From positions 54,724-118,723 of the forward strand of contig NZ_BOMV01000023.1 of NCBI RefSeq assembly GCF_016862375.1: a stretch of 64,000 nt of DNA, read 5' to 3'. The notes beneath the pieces were generated by a model. It was not told the origin of the DNA and ran no database searches. It was given only the letters and a program-made list of their open reading frames with translations. The position numbers were made by a program, and so were the translations under genes. The DNA comes from Paractinoplanes rishiriensis. GTDB taxonomy: Bacteria; Actinomycetota; Actinomycetes; Mycobacteriales; Micromonosporaceae. This document shows positions 23,820 through 33,274 of this stretch, one piece after another; the first letter of the stretch is position 1; every line of letters starts with the position of its first letter.

Positions 23820-25646
23820 TCAGCCGATACTCACCCAGGCGTCGTCCAGGCTGCCGTGGAACTGGTCGTTGTCCACGCCCACGCCCTTGCCACCCAGGCT
23901 GAACGGCTGCGCCGACTCGACCGACAGCCCCTCCGGGATCGCCACGCTCGCCTGGATCTGGTCGTCCACCAGGATCGACAGCGTCGGCCCGGTGCGCCGG
24001 CACTCGATGGTGTGCCAGGTGCCGTCGGCGATCGACTGCCGGCTGCGCGCGATGTGCACCGTGGTGTCGGTCTTGCCGCTGATCCCGCAACTGGGCTTGC
24101 CGGACACCCCGTCGACCTGGAGCTTGTACTGCCCGCCGCCGTTCGCGTAGCCCTTCTGCAGGACGTTCTCGCCACCGCCCGCCTCGGCCGCGGTGAGCAG
24201 CACGGCCGCACCGTAGCGCAGCGGCCGCGACCCCGGGTTCAGGTCGGGCGAGTCGGCCGCCTGGAGCACCAGCCGCGGACAGGTGGCGCCGGTGCACTTG
24301 CCCGGGAACGTGATGGCCTGCCCGTTCCCACGCTTGGCAAAGGTGATCTTCCCGCCGTTGCGGACGACCGCGCGCAGCAGGTTGCCGCGCCCCGAGCCGT
24401 CGTCGAAGGTGCCGTCCGCGACGGTGGTGTCGAAGTTGTACGCGGCGACCTGCCCGGCGGCCTCCTTTTTCTCCACGAAGGAACGAGCGCCGGTGAACGA
24501 CACATACCGCTTGCGGGTCACGCCGCCGACCGTGGTGAAGTCGCCGACCGCGCTGATCGCCCCGAGGGTCGCGCTGGTCGCCAGCTGACGGGTGCCGGCC
24601 ACGCCGTTGGCCTGCGGCGACCAGTCGAGCAGGTTGCCCTGGCTGTCGATGGCGGCCAGCTTGCCGCGCACCACCGAACCGTCGGTGCAGACGCCCTTGA
24701 TCCCGTTGTTCGTGGTGGTGCACGCCTTGTCGAAGTGGCCGCCCACGTAGGTGATGCCGGCCAGCACCGCGATCGCCTGGGCGTCGCCGTCGAAGACCCG
24801 GGTCCAGCGGGTGGCGCCGGCCGGGGTGTACGCGACCGCGCGACCGCCGAGCCCGCCGAGCGCCGCATAGACCCCGGTCTGGTCGGCGGTCAGCGCGAAC
24901 ACCTGGGACACCGGCTTGGCCACGAAGCCCCGGTCGAGCACGCCGGTGGCCGGGTCGACCGCGGTGAGCCGCAGCGTCGAGCTGACCCCGTTGGTGCGGT
25001 GGAACCGGCCGCCCAGGTAGATCCGGTTGTTCGCGGCGGCCAGCGCGTTCACGGTGTCGTCCGTGGTCGGCGCCCACGGGTCGAGGGCCCCGGTGGCCAG
25101 CGTGAACGCGGCCAGATTGGAGCGCGGCACGCCGTCCACCGCGGTGATCCGGCCGCCCACGTAGAGCCGGCCCTGGTGGGCCACCAGCGCGTTGGGCTGA
25201 CCGAGCACGGTGTGCCGCAGCGGGGTGAGCTTCGCGTCGGCGGCGCCGAGGCCGGCCACCGCGTCCCGGGGTTCGCCGTTGACCGCGTCGAAGTCGCCGG
25301 CCGCGTACACCACGTCGCCGTCCACCGCCAGCGCGCGCACGTTGGCGTCGGCGCTCGGGTTCCAGGGCAGCAGCGCGCCGGTGCGGGCGTCGAAGGCGGC
25401 GAGGCGGGTGCGGGCCACCGCCTTACTGCCGGTCGCGGCCACGCTGGTGAAGTTGCCGCCGACGTAGACGGTGTCGCCGCGGTAGGCGACCGCGTACACC
25501 GGGCCGTTGAACGACGGGGAGGCCACCGGGTCGGGCGAGACCACCTCGGCGAGGGCGGCGCCACCGGCCGCGACCACAACCGTGGCTACCCCGACGATCA
25601 GGGTCCGGCGGACCACCGATTTACCGCTTTTTAGCAAGTTGGGCAC
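23820..25646 (-). CDS. Secreted beta-propeller (delta-60 repeat) protein with C-terminal LamG-like domain
   Basis: About 608 residues. The N-terminus has basic residues (KSVVRR) and the hydrophobic run [19 protein letters not shown], a signal peptide with likely cleavage after ALA. The N-terminal two thirds repeat the pattern V-Y-[VA]-G-G-x-F-x-x-V-x-G (for example [40 protein letters not shown]), as in delta-60 repeat propellers. The last 200 residues resemble a concanavalin/LamG jelly roll ([31 protein letters not shown]). Cys pairs there may form disulfides. GTG at 25646 or 25616 may start it. Likely an extracellular carbohydrate- or surface-binding protein; its ligand is unknown. Confidence 0.85.
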   Translation of the reverse strand: MPNLLKSGKSVVRRTLIVGVATVVVAAGGAALAEVVSPDPVASPSFNGPVYAVAYRGDTVYVGGNFTSVAATGSKAVARTRLAAFDARTGALLPWNPSADANVRALAVDGDVVYAAGDFDAVNGEPRDAVAGLGAADAKLTPLRHTVLGQPNALVAHQGRLYVGGRITAVDGVPRSNLAAFTLATGALDPWAPTTDDTVNALAAANNRIYLGGRFHRTNGVSSTLRLTAVDPATGVLDRGFVAKPVSQVFALTADQTGVYAALGGLGGRAVAYTPAGATRWTRVFDGDAQAIAVLAGITYVGGHFDKACTTTNNGIKGVCTDGSVVRGKLAAIDSQGNLLDWSPQANGVAGTRQLATSATLGAISAVGDFTTVGGVTRKRYVSFTGARSFVEKKEAAGQVAAYNFDTTVADGTFDDGSGRGNLLRAVVRNGGKITFAKRGNGQAITFPGKCTGATCPRLVLQAADSPDLNPGSRPLRYGAAVLLTAAEAGGGENVLQKGYANGGGQYKLQVDGVSGKPSCGISGKTDTTVHIARSRQSIADGTWHTIECRRTGPTLSILVDDQIQASVAIPEGLSVESAQPFSLGGKGVGVDNDQFHGSLDDAWVSIG

Positions 25647-25808
25647 ATTGCACGCTAACGGCTGTTTCTCCGTCGAAGATGCGCCGCCGATCGGGTGGCA
25701 AAACGGACCGAACGGGCTAACCCGGGGGCAGGGCATTGCGAGTGTTCAATATATTTACGCGGCGGTAACTATGCTTGCCCGCGTACCGCGAACGAGAGGG
25801 AGAAAGTC

Positions 25809-26228
25809 GTGCTCCGACGCCTCGCCGTCCTGCTCGCGACGGTCACGCTCACCGCCGGCTGCGGCATCGAGGTCAAGGCCGACGCGATACCGGTGCCGTT
25901 CAGCGTCGCTCCGACACCGTCCGCGTCCGCCGGCGTACCCGAGTACGTCTGCACCGCGGCCTACAAGATCCTCACCGACGGTGCGGTCCACCTGGCCGGC
26001 TTCGTCTCCGGCAGCGGCGACTCGGCCGAGCAGGGCATCCGCGACACGTTCACCGGGATGGCCGCGCAGGTGACCGCCGAGGCCGAGCGGACCACCGACG
26101 CGGAACTGAAGCAGGCGCTGGGCACGGTGGCCGCCGACCTCACCGCGGGTGCCAAGCAGGCCGACCCGAGGGCGTACGTGGACGGCGGCTTCGCGACCGT
26201 CGGCCAGAAACTCGACGCCGCCTGCTAG
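25809..26228 (+). CDS. Putative lipoprotein
   Basis: A 139-residue protein from GTG 25809, with GAGAGGGAGAAAG just upstream. The signal sequence LRRLAVLLATVTLTAGC ends in a clear lipobox (LTAG-C), so the Cys should be lipidated and the protein anchored outside the membrane. The mature part has a short Pro/Ser linker and then a helical region with two Cys (VCTAAYK and the C-terminal AAC) that could form a disulfide. No family recognised. It ends overlapping the TetR gene on the opposite strand by 4 bp. Confidence 0.82.
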   Translation: MLRRLAVLLATVTLTAGCGIEVKADAIPVPFSVAPTPSASAGVPEYVCTAAYKILTDGAVHLAGFVSGSGDSAEQGIRDTFTGMAAQVTAEAERTTDAELKQALGTVAADLTAGAKQADPRAYVDGGFATVGQKLDAAC

Positions 26229-26824
26229 TCGAGGCGGAAGTTGTCCTGCACCAGGCGCAGGGCCTCCTCGACCCGCACCAGGTCGTGCGGCTCGAAGCTG
26301 GGCCCGTTCGCCGGCGGCGCCACGGCCAGCACCACCCCCACCACTGCGCCCGCGATCACCCGGCATCTGAGGTCGTCGGCCGGCCGGCCCTCGCGTTCGG
26401 CCAGCACCTCGGCGAGCATGTCGATGGCCGCGGCCGTCTGCTGCATGACCCGGGTGCGCAACTCGGGGATGGCCGCGATCAGGCGCTGCCGGCGGCGTTC
26501 GGCGGTCCACGCCTCCTCGGTGAGCAGGTCGAAGACCGCGCGCATGCCGTCCAGCAGCGCCCGGACCGGCGGCGTCCCGGCCGGCTGCGCCCGGATCGCC
26601 TCGATCACCAGCGGATCGAAGTCGTCGGTGAGGACCACGTCCTCTTTGGTGGGGAAGTAGCGGAAGAACGTGCTCGGCGAGACCTCGGCCGCCTCGGCGA
26701 TCTGCTCGACGGTGGTGGTCGCATACCCCTGATCCTCGAACAGCCGCATCGCGTGCTCGCGGATGGCCGCGCGGGTCTTCGCCTTTTTGCGCTCGCGCAA
26801 CCCGGCCGGCAGGGACGAGGTCAT
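26225..26824 (-). CDS. TetR-family regulator, coupled to an MFS pump
   Basis: A 199-residue regulator from ATG 26824 (MTSSLPAGLRERKKAKTR). The helix-turn-helix is TTVEQIAEAAEVSPSTFFRY followed by FPTKEDVV, standard for TetR proteins. The start overlaps the TGA of the upstream MFS gene by 4 bp (ATGA), so pump and regulator are translated together. It probably binds the quasi-palindrome just before the MFS start (28254-28272) and represses its own operon. The inducer is unknown. Confidence 0.9.
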   Translation of the reverse strand: MTSSLPAGLRERKKAKTRAAIREHAMRLFEDQGYATTTVEQIAEAAEVSPSTFFRYFPTKEDVVLTDDFDPLVIEAIRAQPAGTPPVRALLDGMRAVFDLLTEEAWTAERRRQRLIAAIPELRTRVMQQTAAAIDMLAEVLAEREGRPADDLRCRVIAGAVVGVVLAVAPPANGPSFEPHDLVRVEEALRLVQDNFRLD

Positions 26825-28251
26825 GTTCTCGATTCTGCCAGCACCGGCATGACCAGCAGCGCCAGCACCGCGCCGCACAGCGCCACCGCGGACGCCACCA
26901 GCATCGACGCGCCCATTCCGGTGGTGAACGCGGCCTGCACCGCGGGATCGCCCAGGCCCGCAGCGACGTTGTCCCGGATCGCGGCGCCCGCCGACGCCGG
27001 CAGCGCGTCCCGGTAGGCCGCGTTCAGCACGGTGCCGAGAACCGCCACCCCGATCGCGCCGCCGACCTGCCGCAGCGCCTGCAGCAGCCCGTTGCCGACC
27101 CCGCTGCGTTCCGGCGTCAGGGCCGCCATCGCCGCGTTCATGGCCGGCGGCATGGTGAGGCCCATGCCCACGCCGGCCACCGCGATCCAGGCCGCGACGA
27201 AGCCGTAGCCGCTGCCGGCCGAGGTGAACGACCCGGCGAGCAGTCCCGCTGCCATCACCGCCAGGCCGCCGGCGATCACCGCCCGGGCGCCGAACCGGAC
27301 CACCAGCCGGTCGGCGGCCCGCGCGCCCACCAGCAGGCCGCCGATCACCGGCAGCAGCCGCAGTCCGGCACCGAAGGCGTCCGTGCCGGTCACCGCCGTG
27401 AAGTACTGCGGCAGCGCGAACAGCAGGCCGAGCATCCCGAAGCTGGCCAGCGTCGCCAGCAGCGCCCCGCCGGTGAACGTGCGCGACCGGAACAGCGCCC
27501 AGTCCACCAGCGGCGACCGGATTGCGGCGAACGCGCCGAGCAGCACCATCCCGCCGAGCATCGGGACCAGGGCGGCGGCCGAGATCCAGCCGTGCTCGCC
27601 GGCCTCGATGATCCCGTACGTGAGCACCACCAGCCCCGCGGCCGACAGCAGCACGCCCCGCCCGTCGAACCGCCGCCGCCGGTCACCGTGCGACTCCGGC
27701 ACCCACAGCGCCACCGCGACGACGGCGAGCGCCACGAGCGGCAGGTTGATCAGGAAGACCGCGCCCCACCAGAAGTTGTCCAGCAACCACCCGCCGAGCA
27801 GCGGCCCGAGCGGCACGCCGAGCGCGTTCGCGGTGACCCAGACCGACAGCGCCCGACCGCGTTCCCGCTCGCCGAAGAGGACGGTCAGCACCGCGGCCGA
27901 CAGCGGCATGATCACCGCCGACCCGAGCCCGAGCGCCGCGCGCGCCGCGATCAGTTGCCCGCCGGTGGCCGCGTAGGCGCATGCCAGCGACGCCACCCCG
28001 AACACCACCAGCGCCCCGAGCAGCATCCGCTTGCGCCCGAGCCGATCCCCCAGCATGCCGGCCGGCAGCAGCCCCGCCGCCAGCACCAGCAGATAGGCGT
28101 TGGTGAACCACTGGAGTTCCGCCGTGCCCGCGTCCAGGTCCCGGCTCAGCGTCGGCAGCGCCACGCTGAGGACCGTCGTGTCCAGCCCCACCGCCAGCGT
28201 CCCGAGCGACAGGGCTCCCAGCGCCACCCAGCGCGATGTGAAAGTAACCAT
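26821..28251 (-). CDS. DHA2-family MFS efflux transporter (14 TM)
   Basis: A 476-residue membrane protein with about 14 helices. Motifs: LDTTVLSVALPTL (D1), GDRLGRKRM (motif A), and ANALGVPLGPLLGG (motif C of antiporters). It is a second proton-driven drug exporter in the window, related to the 14.3 kb one but with its TetR regulator downstream in the same operon rather than divergent. A 19 bp quasi-palindrome sits three bases before the start codon, positioned to block transcription or initiation. Substrate unknown. Confidence 0.92.
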   Translation of the reverse strand: MVTFTSRWVALGALSLGTLAVGLDTTVLSVALPTLSRDLDAGTAELQWFTNAYLLVLAAGLLPAGMLGDRLGRKRMLLGALVVFGVASLACAYAATGGQLIAARAALGLGSAVIMPLSAAVLTVLFGERERGRALSVWVTANALGVPLGPLLGGWLLDNFWWGAVFLINLPLVALAVVAVALWVPESHGDRRRRFDGRGVLLSAAGLVVLTYGIIEAGEHGWISAAALVPMLGGMVLLGAFAAIRSPLVDWALFRSRTFTGGALLATLASFGMLGLLFALPQYFTAVTGTDAFGAGLRLLPVIGGLLVGARAADRLVVRFGARAVIAGGLAVMAAGLLAGSFTSAGSGYGFVAAWIAVAGVGMGLTMPPAMNAAMAALTPERSGVGNGLLQALRQVGGAIGVAVLGTVLNAAYRDALPASAGAAIRDNVAAGLGDPAVQAAFTTGMGASMLVASAVALCGAVLALLVMPVLAESRT

Positions 28252-28253
28252 GT

Positions 28254-28272
28254 TTTGACAGTAGCTCTCAAA
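28254..28272 (-). promoter_or_regulatory. Probable TetR operator upstream of the MFS-tetR operon
   Basis: Quasi-palindrome TTTGACAGTAGCTCTCAAA immediately before the MFS start codon; outer arms TTTGA/TCAAA are perfect and AG/CT inside also pair. Size and place fit the TetR encoded in the same operon. Confidence 0.6.
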
Positions 28273-28385
28273 TTCAAGTCACTGCCAATTCCGCTCATGA
28301 TCGATCCCGCCGCGCGGGCGAAGATCCGCGAATTGGGTGCACGCCCATGCCACGATCATGTAAAGGCGCAGAAGGGAGGCCCGGC

Positions 28386-28541
28386 ATGAAGAAGGCACTG
28401 GGCTGGATCCTGCTGATACTGGTGATCTTCTACATCGGCACAAACCCGGGCCCCGCCGCCGACATAGCCCACGGCCTGGGCGACGGCATGAGCGAAATCT
28501 TCCGTAACATCGGGACATTCCTGCGCGAACTATCCACGTGA
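28386..28541 (+). CDS. Small single-pass membrane protein
   Basis: A 51-residue protein, ATG 28386, preceded by GGGAGG at 28374-28379. It opens KKALGWILLILVIFYIG, one membrane helix with a positive N-terminus, followed by an amphipathic stretch with DGMSEIFRNIGTFLREL. Similar tiny proteins are common in actinomycetes but have no assigned function. Its TGA overlaps the GTG of the PfkB-type kinase gene (GTGA), so the two are co-translated. Confidence 0.75.
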   Translation: MKKALGWILLILVIFYIGTNPGPAADIAHGLGDGMSEIFRNIGTFLRELST

Positions 28542-29389
28542 CGCCGCGCATTCTCTGCGTCGGCCTGACCACGCTCGACCTGATCTACCGGGTCGACCGC
28601 ATTCCCGCGCCCGACGAGAAGGCGCAGGCCCGTTCCTTGGAGATCGCCGCCGGTGGTCCCGCCGCAAATGCGGCAATAACGGCAGCCGCACTGGGCGCGG
28701 ACGTAACTTTGGTCACGGCCATCGGCGCCCATCCGCTGGGCGACCTCATCCGCAAAGACCTAAAAACCTATAAAGTACGCGTAATAGACCAATTGCCGGA
28801 GACTGCGGTGCCCCCGCCCGTGTCCGCCATCACGGTCCAGCCCGCCGGCGAACGCACCATAGTCAGCCGCAACGCCGCCACCCTGGAGGCCCCGCCCCCA
28901 CCAGCCGGCCTACCTGAGGCCGACCTGACCCTGGTGGACGGCCATCACCCGCTCCTGGCCACGGCCGCGGCCCGAAGTGCCCGCCGCTTGCTGGTGGACG
29001 CCGGCACCTGGCGCGACGCGTTCACGGAAATCCTCCCGCACGCCGAGGTGGTGGCGTGCTCGGCCGCTTTCCGCCACCCGGCCCAACAGTCCCCCACGGA
29101 CGAGGCCCTGGCAGCAGCCATAGCCGCCCCGGTCACGATAGTCACCCACGGCCCGTCCCCAGTCCGCTGGTTCACCCCCACCGCGACCGGCGAAATCCCC
29201 GTCCCCCGGCTCCACGCGTCCGACACAGCGGGCGCAGGCGACGCCTTCCACGGCGCCCTGGCGGTGGCCCTGACCAGCGATCGGCCGTTGCCGGACGCCA
29301 TCGCCTTCGCGATCCGGGTCGCGGGCGTGCGCGTACAGCACGCCGGACCCCGGGCCTGGCTCGAAGCCCTTCCCGTCGACCTCGGATAG
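28538..29389 (+). CDS. PfkB-family carbohydrate kinase
   Basis: A 283-residue sugar kinase, GTG start. The N-terminal substrate-binding signature is AAGGPAANAAITAAALGA, and the C-terminal PfkB signature DTAGAGDAFHGALAVAL contains the catalytic base Asp (about residue 235) and the anion hole. It phosphorylates a sugar or nucleoside using ATP in the cytoplasm; ribokinase-like or fructokinase-like specificity cannot be resolved. The first third is noticeably richer in A and T (around 28730-28800) than most genes nearby. It is coupled to the small membrane protein upstream and ends in a strong hairpin. Confidence 0.88.
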   Translation: MTPRILCVGLTTLDLIYRVDRIPAPDEKAQARSLEIAAGGPAANAAITAAALGADVTLVTAIGAHPLGDLIRKDLKTYKVRVIDQLPETAVPPPVSAITVQPAGERTIVSRNAATLEAPPPPAGLPEADLTLVDGHHPLLATAAARSARRLLVDAGTWRDAFTEILPHAEVVACSAAFRHPAQQSPTDEALAAAIAAPVTIVTHGPSPVRWFTPTATGEIPVPRLHASDTAGAGDAFHGALAVALTSDRPLPDAIAFAIRVAGVRVQHAGPRAWLEALPVDLG

Positions 29390-29392
29390 CCG

Positions 29393-29433
29393 CCCGCCCG
29401 GACAACCCCGACTTGTCGGTTCGTCCGGGCGGG
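29393..29433. terminator. Strong bidirectional hairpin between pfkB-type gene and htpG
   Basis: Perfect 11 bp stem CCCGCCCGGAC (29393-29403) with GTCCGGGCGGG (29423-29433), and an inner CCGAC/GTCGG stem. It sits in the 54 bp gap between two convergent genes, so it can end both transcripts. Confidence 0.85.
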
Positions 29434-29443
29434 AGCCAGAAAC

Positions 29444-31291
29444 TCAGACCGTGCGGGCCAGCCGATCCGCCAGCAGCTTGGCGAAGCGGGCCGGGTCCTC
29501 CAGGTCGCCGCCCTCGGCCAGCAGCGCGGTCCCGTACAGCAACTCGGCCGTGTCCGGCAGGGCCGGGTCGTCGGCCTGGCGCTCGTGGGCCTCGCGCAGG
29601 CCGCTCACCAGCGGGTGGTCCGGGTTGAGCTCGAGGATGCGCTTGACCCGAGGGCCCTCCTGGCCCATGGCGCGGTACATCTTCTCCAGCGTCGGCGTGA
29701 TGTCGTTGGCGTCGCTGACCAGGCACGCCGCCGAGGTGGTCAGGCGGTGCGACAGGCGTACCTCCTTGACCTGCTCTTCCAGCTTTTCGCCGAGGAAGGT
29801 GAGCAGCGGGCCGAAGTCGCCCTCGGGCTCGGGCTTCTCCTTTTCGGACGGCAGGTCGACCGAGCCGCGCGCGATCGACTGCAGCTTCTTGCCGTCGTAG
29901 TCGGGCACCGCCTCGACCCAGACCTCGTCGACCGGGTCGGTGAGGATCAGCACCTCGTAACCCTGGGCCTGGAACGCCTCCATGTGCGGCGAGTTCTCCA
30001 CCTGCGAACGGGACTCCCCGGTCAGGTAGTAGATCTCCTCCTGGCCCTCCTTCACCCGTTCCAGGTAGGCCGCGAGCGTCGTCGGCTCGTCGCCGGCCGT
30101 CGACGCGAAGGTGGCCACGTCCAGGATCGCCTTCTGGTTGTCCGGGTCGTTGAGCAGGCCCTCCTTGACCGCCCGGCCGAACTCGCGCCAGAACGTCGCG
30201 TATTTTTCCGGGTGGTTGTTGAGCAGGTCCTTGATGGTCGACAGCACCTTCTTGACCAGGCGCCGCCGGATCATCTGGATGTGCCGGTCCTGCTGGAGGA
30301 TCTCCCGCGAGATGTTCAGCGACAGGTCGGCCGCGTCCACCACGCCCTTGACGAAGCGCAGGTAGTCCGGAATCAGCTCCCGGCTGTCGTCCATGATGAA
30401 GACGCGCTTCACGTACAGCTGAAGGCCCCGGCGGGCATCCCGCTGGAACAGATCGTGCGGCGCCCGCGCGGGCAGGAACAGCAACGCCTCGTATTCGAAG
30501 GTGCCCTCGGCCCGCATGTTGATGATCTCGAGCGGGTCGGTCCAGTCGTGGCTGATGTGCCGGTAGAACTGGTGGTACTCCTCGTCGGACACCTCGGACC
30601 GCGGGCGCGCCCACAGCGCCTTCATCGAGTTGAGGGTGGCCGCCTCGTCGCCGGAACCCATCCGGATCGGGAACGAGATGAAGTCGGAGTACCGCTTGAC
30701 GATCTCCTTGATCTTCCACTCGTCGGTGTAGTCGAAGAGGGCGTCCTCCTCGTCCTTGGGCCGCAGGTGCACGGTCACCGAGGTGCCGACCGGCGCGTCC
30801 GGGGCGTCGTCAATCGTGTATGTGCCCTCGCCCGCCGACTCCCACCGCGTGCCGTGCCCGTCGGTGCCGGCCTTGCGCGTGGTGAGCGTGACCTTGTCGG
30901 CGACCATGAACGTCGAGTAGAAGCCGACGCCGAACTGCCCGATCAGCGCCGCGTCCTTGGTCTCGGTGGCCTCCTTGAGCTTCGCCAGCAGCTCCGCCGT
31001 ACCGGATTTGGCAATCGTGCCGATCAGCGCCACGACCTCGTCGTGCGTCATCCCGATGCCGTTGTCGCGCACGGTCAGCGTGCGCGCCTCGGCGTCCGAC
31101 TCGATCTCGATGTGCAGATCCGACGTGTCCGCCTCGAGCCCGTCCTGAAGCACCGCCAGACGAAGCTTGTCCAGCGCATCCGAGGCGTTCGAGATCAGCT
31201 CCCGCAGGAAGATGTCCTTGTTCGAATAGATCGAATGGACCATCAACTGAAGCAGCTGCCGCGCCTCAGCCTGGAACTCCAGAGTCTCCAT
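29444..31291 (-). CDS. htpG: Chaperone HtpG (Hsp90)
   Basis: A 615-residue bacterial Hsp90. From ATG 31291 it begins METLEFQAEARQLLQLMVHS; a longer frame from 31333 adds nothing family-like. The GHKL ATP-binding motifs are complete: ELISNASDALDK with the catalytic Glu, DNGIGM, and GQFGVGFYS. The middle and dimerisation domains follow with RRVLIMDD-like RVFIMDDSREL and SLNISREILQ. It folds or remodels client proteins with ATP in the cytoplasm. It stands alone, with a gene-free 618 bp upstream. Confidence 0.97.
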   Translation of the reverse strand: METLEFQAEARQLLQLMVHSIYSNKDIFLRELISNASDALDKLRLAVLQDGLEADTSDLHIEIESDAEARTLTVRDNGIGMTHDEVVALIGTIAKSGTAELLAKLKEATETKDAALIGQFGVGFYSTFMVADKVTLTTRKAGTDGHGTRWESAGEGTYTIDDAPDAPVGTSVTVHLRPKDEEDALFDYTDEWKIKEIVKRYSDFISFPIRMGSGDEAATLNSMKALWARPRSEVSDEEYHQFYRHISHDWTDPLEIINMRAEGTFEYEALLFLPARAPHDLFQRDARRGLQLYVKRVFIMDDSRELIPDYLRFVKGVVDAADLSLNISREILQQDRHIQMIRRRLVKKVLSTIKDLLNNHPEKYATFWREFGRAVKEGLLNDPDNQKAILDVATFASTAGDEPTTLAAYLERVKEGQEEIYYLTGESRSQVENSPHMEAFQAQGYEVLILTDPVDEVWVEAVPDYDGKKLQSIARGSVDLPSEKEKPEPEGDFGPLLTFLGEKLEEQVKEVRLSHRLTTSAACLVSDANDITPTLEKMYRAMGQEGPRVKRILELNPDHPLVSGLREAHERQADDPALPDTAELLYGTALLAEGGDLEDPARFAKLLADRLARTV

Positions 31292-31909
31292 TCCCCACTC
31301 CCGTTTTGTCCCGGCACAATCCGCGCCCGCCACGATCGTATGACCCGAGAGTCACCACTCGACCACACACCGGGCACCATCCTTCAAAAACCCCGATACC
31401 GTACGGGACCCCCGCGCGCGCCGTTCCCCCGGTCCACCCCCAACGCCACCACCCCGCCCAACCGCAGACGGTCAACGCCTCCCGAACCCGACCTCGCGAC
31501 CCCACCCGCGCTCCCCAACCGCCACCCCGCCTCGCCGCCGCATCCCCGACGCCACCGCCCCGGCCTCCCCGCTGCATCCTGCACGCCACCGCCCTCGCCT
31601 CGCCGCTCGCCGCTCGCCGCGATGTTGACGAGTTCGTGTTTCCAGGGCTTCTGCTATCCGGAGCGATTGCCCCCATGCAGCAGGCCCGGCACTCACTCCG
31701 TGACCGCTGCGTTCGTATCCCGGAATCGTGTCCTGGACAGCAGCCGCCGTCCCGCATCGTGGACCGAACGTTCCGGCCCCACCTTCGACCGCGCCCAAAA
31801 TCATATTTCCGCTTATGTCCGGCTCGACGGACCGAGGTTGCCGAATTGATGCTTCCGGTGGCTCTTACAGGGATCGCCGGAGGCCGGCACCGGACCCGGT
31901 CCGGGATGC
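31292..31909. other. Gene-free stretch upstream of htpG
   Basis: 618 bp separating htpG from the SigG-like gene end. It is very C-rich on the plus strand near 31400-31600; translated frames are Pro/Arg/His-rich noise without family resemblance. It must hold the htpG promoter, but I could not identify a CIRCE- or HAIR-type site. Confidence 0.5.
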
Positions 31910-32839
31910 TCACCCGCGCGGAGCGCGATCCGCCCGGAAGCCCAGGAACGTCGTCACCTCGGTGATGAGCTCGTCGCCGAACTCGAAAACCAGCAGCGCG
32001 AACGGCTCGAGCGCCCCGCCGGGACCGGCCGGCCGTTCCTGCCGGAGCGCGAACGACCCGTTTGCCGCCGTCAAAGTCAGGCGGTCGTCGAGGCAGGCGT
32101 CCGAGGCGGACATGACCGCGCCCACCACGTCGCGCCCGCGCAGCCACCAGGTGAACGGCGGCATTGAGGTGACCACGTCGGAGTGCAGGAGCGCGACCAG
32201 CGCGGCCACGTCGTGCCGTTGGAAGGCGTCCGCGTATCGCTCGACCAGGGAGCGCTTGGCCGGATCGGACAGCGGGCTGGGCCGGCCCGGACCGGCCGCA
32301 CGCAGGGCTGCCCGGGCCCGCTGCAGAGCGCTGGTCACCGACGCCACCGACGTGTCCAGCAGGGTGGCCACCTCGGCCGCCGGCCAGCACAGCACGTCGC
32401 GCAGGATCAGGACGGCCCGCTGTTTCGGCGGCAGATGCTGCAGGGCGGCCACAAACGCGAGGCGCACCGTCTCGCGGCGCTCCGCTACGTCGGCCGGGTC
32501 GGCCAGGTCTCGGTCGAGGATGGGCAGCACCCAGGTGGTCTCGGGCAGCGGCGGGCCCAGGTCTCCACCCGGTGCCGCGGTGGAGGCGAAGTCGGTGGCC
32601 CGGGCCCGGCGCTGGGCGGAGCGCAGCATGTCGAGGCAGACGTTGGTGGCGATGCGGTAGACCCAGGTGCGCAGCGAGCCGCGGGCCGGGTCGTAGTCGC
32701 CGAGGTGACGCCAGGCGCGCAACAGGGTCTCCTGCGCGGCGTCCTCCGCCTCGAACGGCGAGCCGAGCATCCGGTATGCGTATCCGACCAGCTCACCGCG
32801 CAGCGCCGCGAGCCCGTCCTGGTCGGTCTGGACTGTCAT
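31910..32839 (-). CDS. ECF sigma factor with C-terminal SnoaL-like domain (SigG-like)
   Basis: A 309-residue sigma-70 family protein. Region 2: YAYRMLGSPFEAEDAAQETL and RTWVYRIATNVCLDMLR; region 4: LPPKQRAVLILRDVLCWPAAEVA. After residue 185 comes an extra SnoaL/NTF2-like domain (YADAFQRHDVAALVALLHSD, MPPFTWWLRG) that in this ECF group replaces an anti-sigma factor as regulator, presumably by ligand or interdomain contact. There is no anti-sigma gene next to it. It would direct RNA polymerase to a small regulon; targets unknown. Confidence 0.9.
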   Translation of the reverse strand: MTVQTDQDGLAALRGELVGYAYRMLGSPFEAEDAAQETLLRAWRHLGDYDPARGSLRTWVYRIATNVCLDMLRSAQRRARATDFASTAAPGGDLGPPLPETTWVLPILDRDLADPADVAERRETVRLAFVAALQHLPPKQRAVLILRDVLCWPAAEVATLLDTSVASVTSALQRARAALRAAGPGRPSPLSDPAKRSLVERYADAFQRHDVAALVALLHSDVVTSMPPFTWWLRGRDVVGAVMSASDACLDDRLTLTAANGSFALRQERPAGPGGALEPFALLVFEFGDELITEVTTFLGFRADRAPRG

Positions 32840-32878
32840 GCCGGAACGGTACCGGGCGGGTACGACAGCATGCGGCGC

Positions 32879-33217
32879 CTAGCGGAGCTGCCAGTTCGGG
32901 GCGATGTCCCACGGCTGCTGCAGGCACACCACCCGCAGGCCGAGCGCCGTCACGCCGCGCGCTCCCTCGGGCAGGCACTCCCGGCCGAGCACGATCTCCG
33001 GCGGCGCGGGCGTGGTCGGGGCCGGCACCACCGCGACCGGCTCCACCGGCGTGTCCGGCGCGCTGATCCGGGCGGCTTCGACGGGCTGTTCGAGCCGCCA
33101 CCGCACCGCCCCGATTCCGGCCCCGTACACCGCCAGGAAGACCAGAACGACCGCACCGGCCGAGCGCCACGAGTTCTCCCGCGGCTCCGGCAGCGGTGCT
33201 GGACGCCCGTAGATCAT
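32879..33217 (-). CDS. Small membrane-anchored protein of unknown function
   Basis: A 112-residue protein from ATG 33217, with AGGGTGG at a suitable distance (GTG 33226 is less likely). One membrane helix (GAVVLVFLAVYGAGIGAV) follows a cytoplasmic Pro-rich start; the outer part has a Pro/Thr linker and two Cys (GRECLPEG and VVCLQQPW) that may form a disulfide. No family recognised. It lies between the SigG-like gene and the GH13 gene on the same strand, with 39 and 57 bp gaps. Confidence 0.6.
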   Translation of the reverse strand: MIYGRPAPLPEPRENSWRSAGAVVLVFLAVYGAGIGAVRWRLEQPVEAARISAPDTPVEPVAVVPAPTTPAPPEIVLGRECLPEGARGVTALGLRVVCLQQPWDIAPNWQLR

Positions 33218-33274
33218 GGCATCCACCCTGGTCCGGGCTGGTGTGCACGACCATCCGTCATTTGTAGGACTCGA

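Noticed and set aside
31306..31965. 219-codon plus-strand frame upstream of htpG
   Set aside because: Pro/Arg/His-rich translation, no ribosome binding site or family likeness; it also runs into the SigG-like gene.
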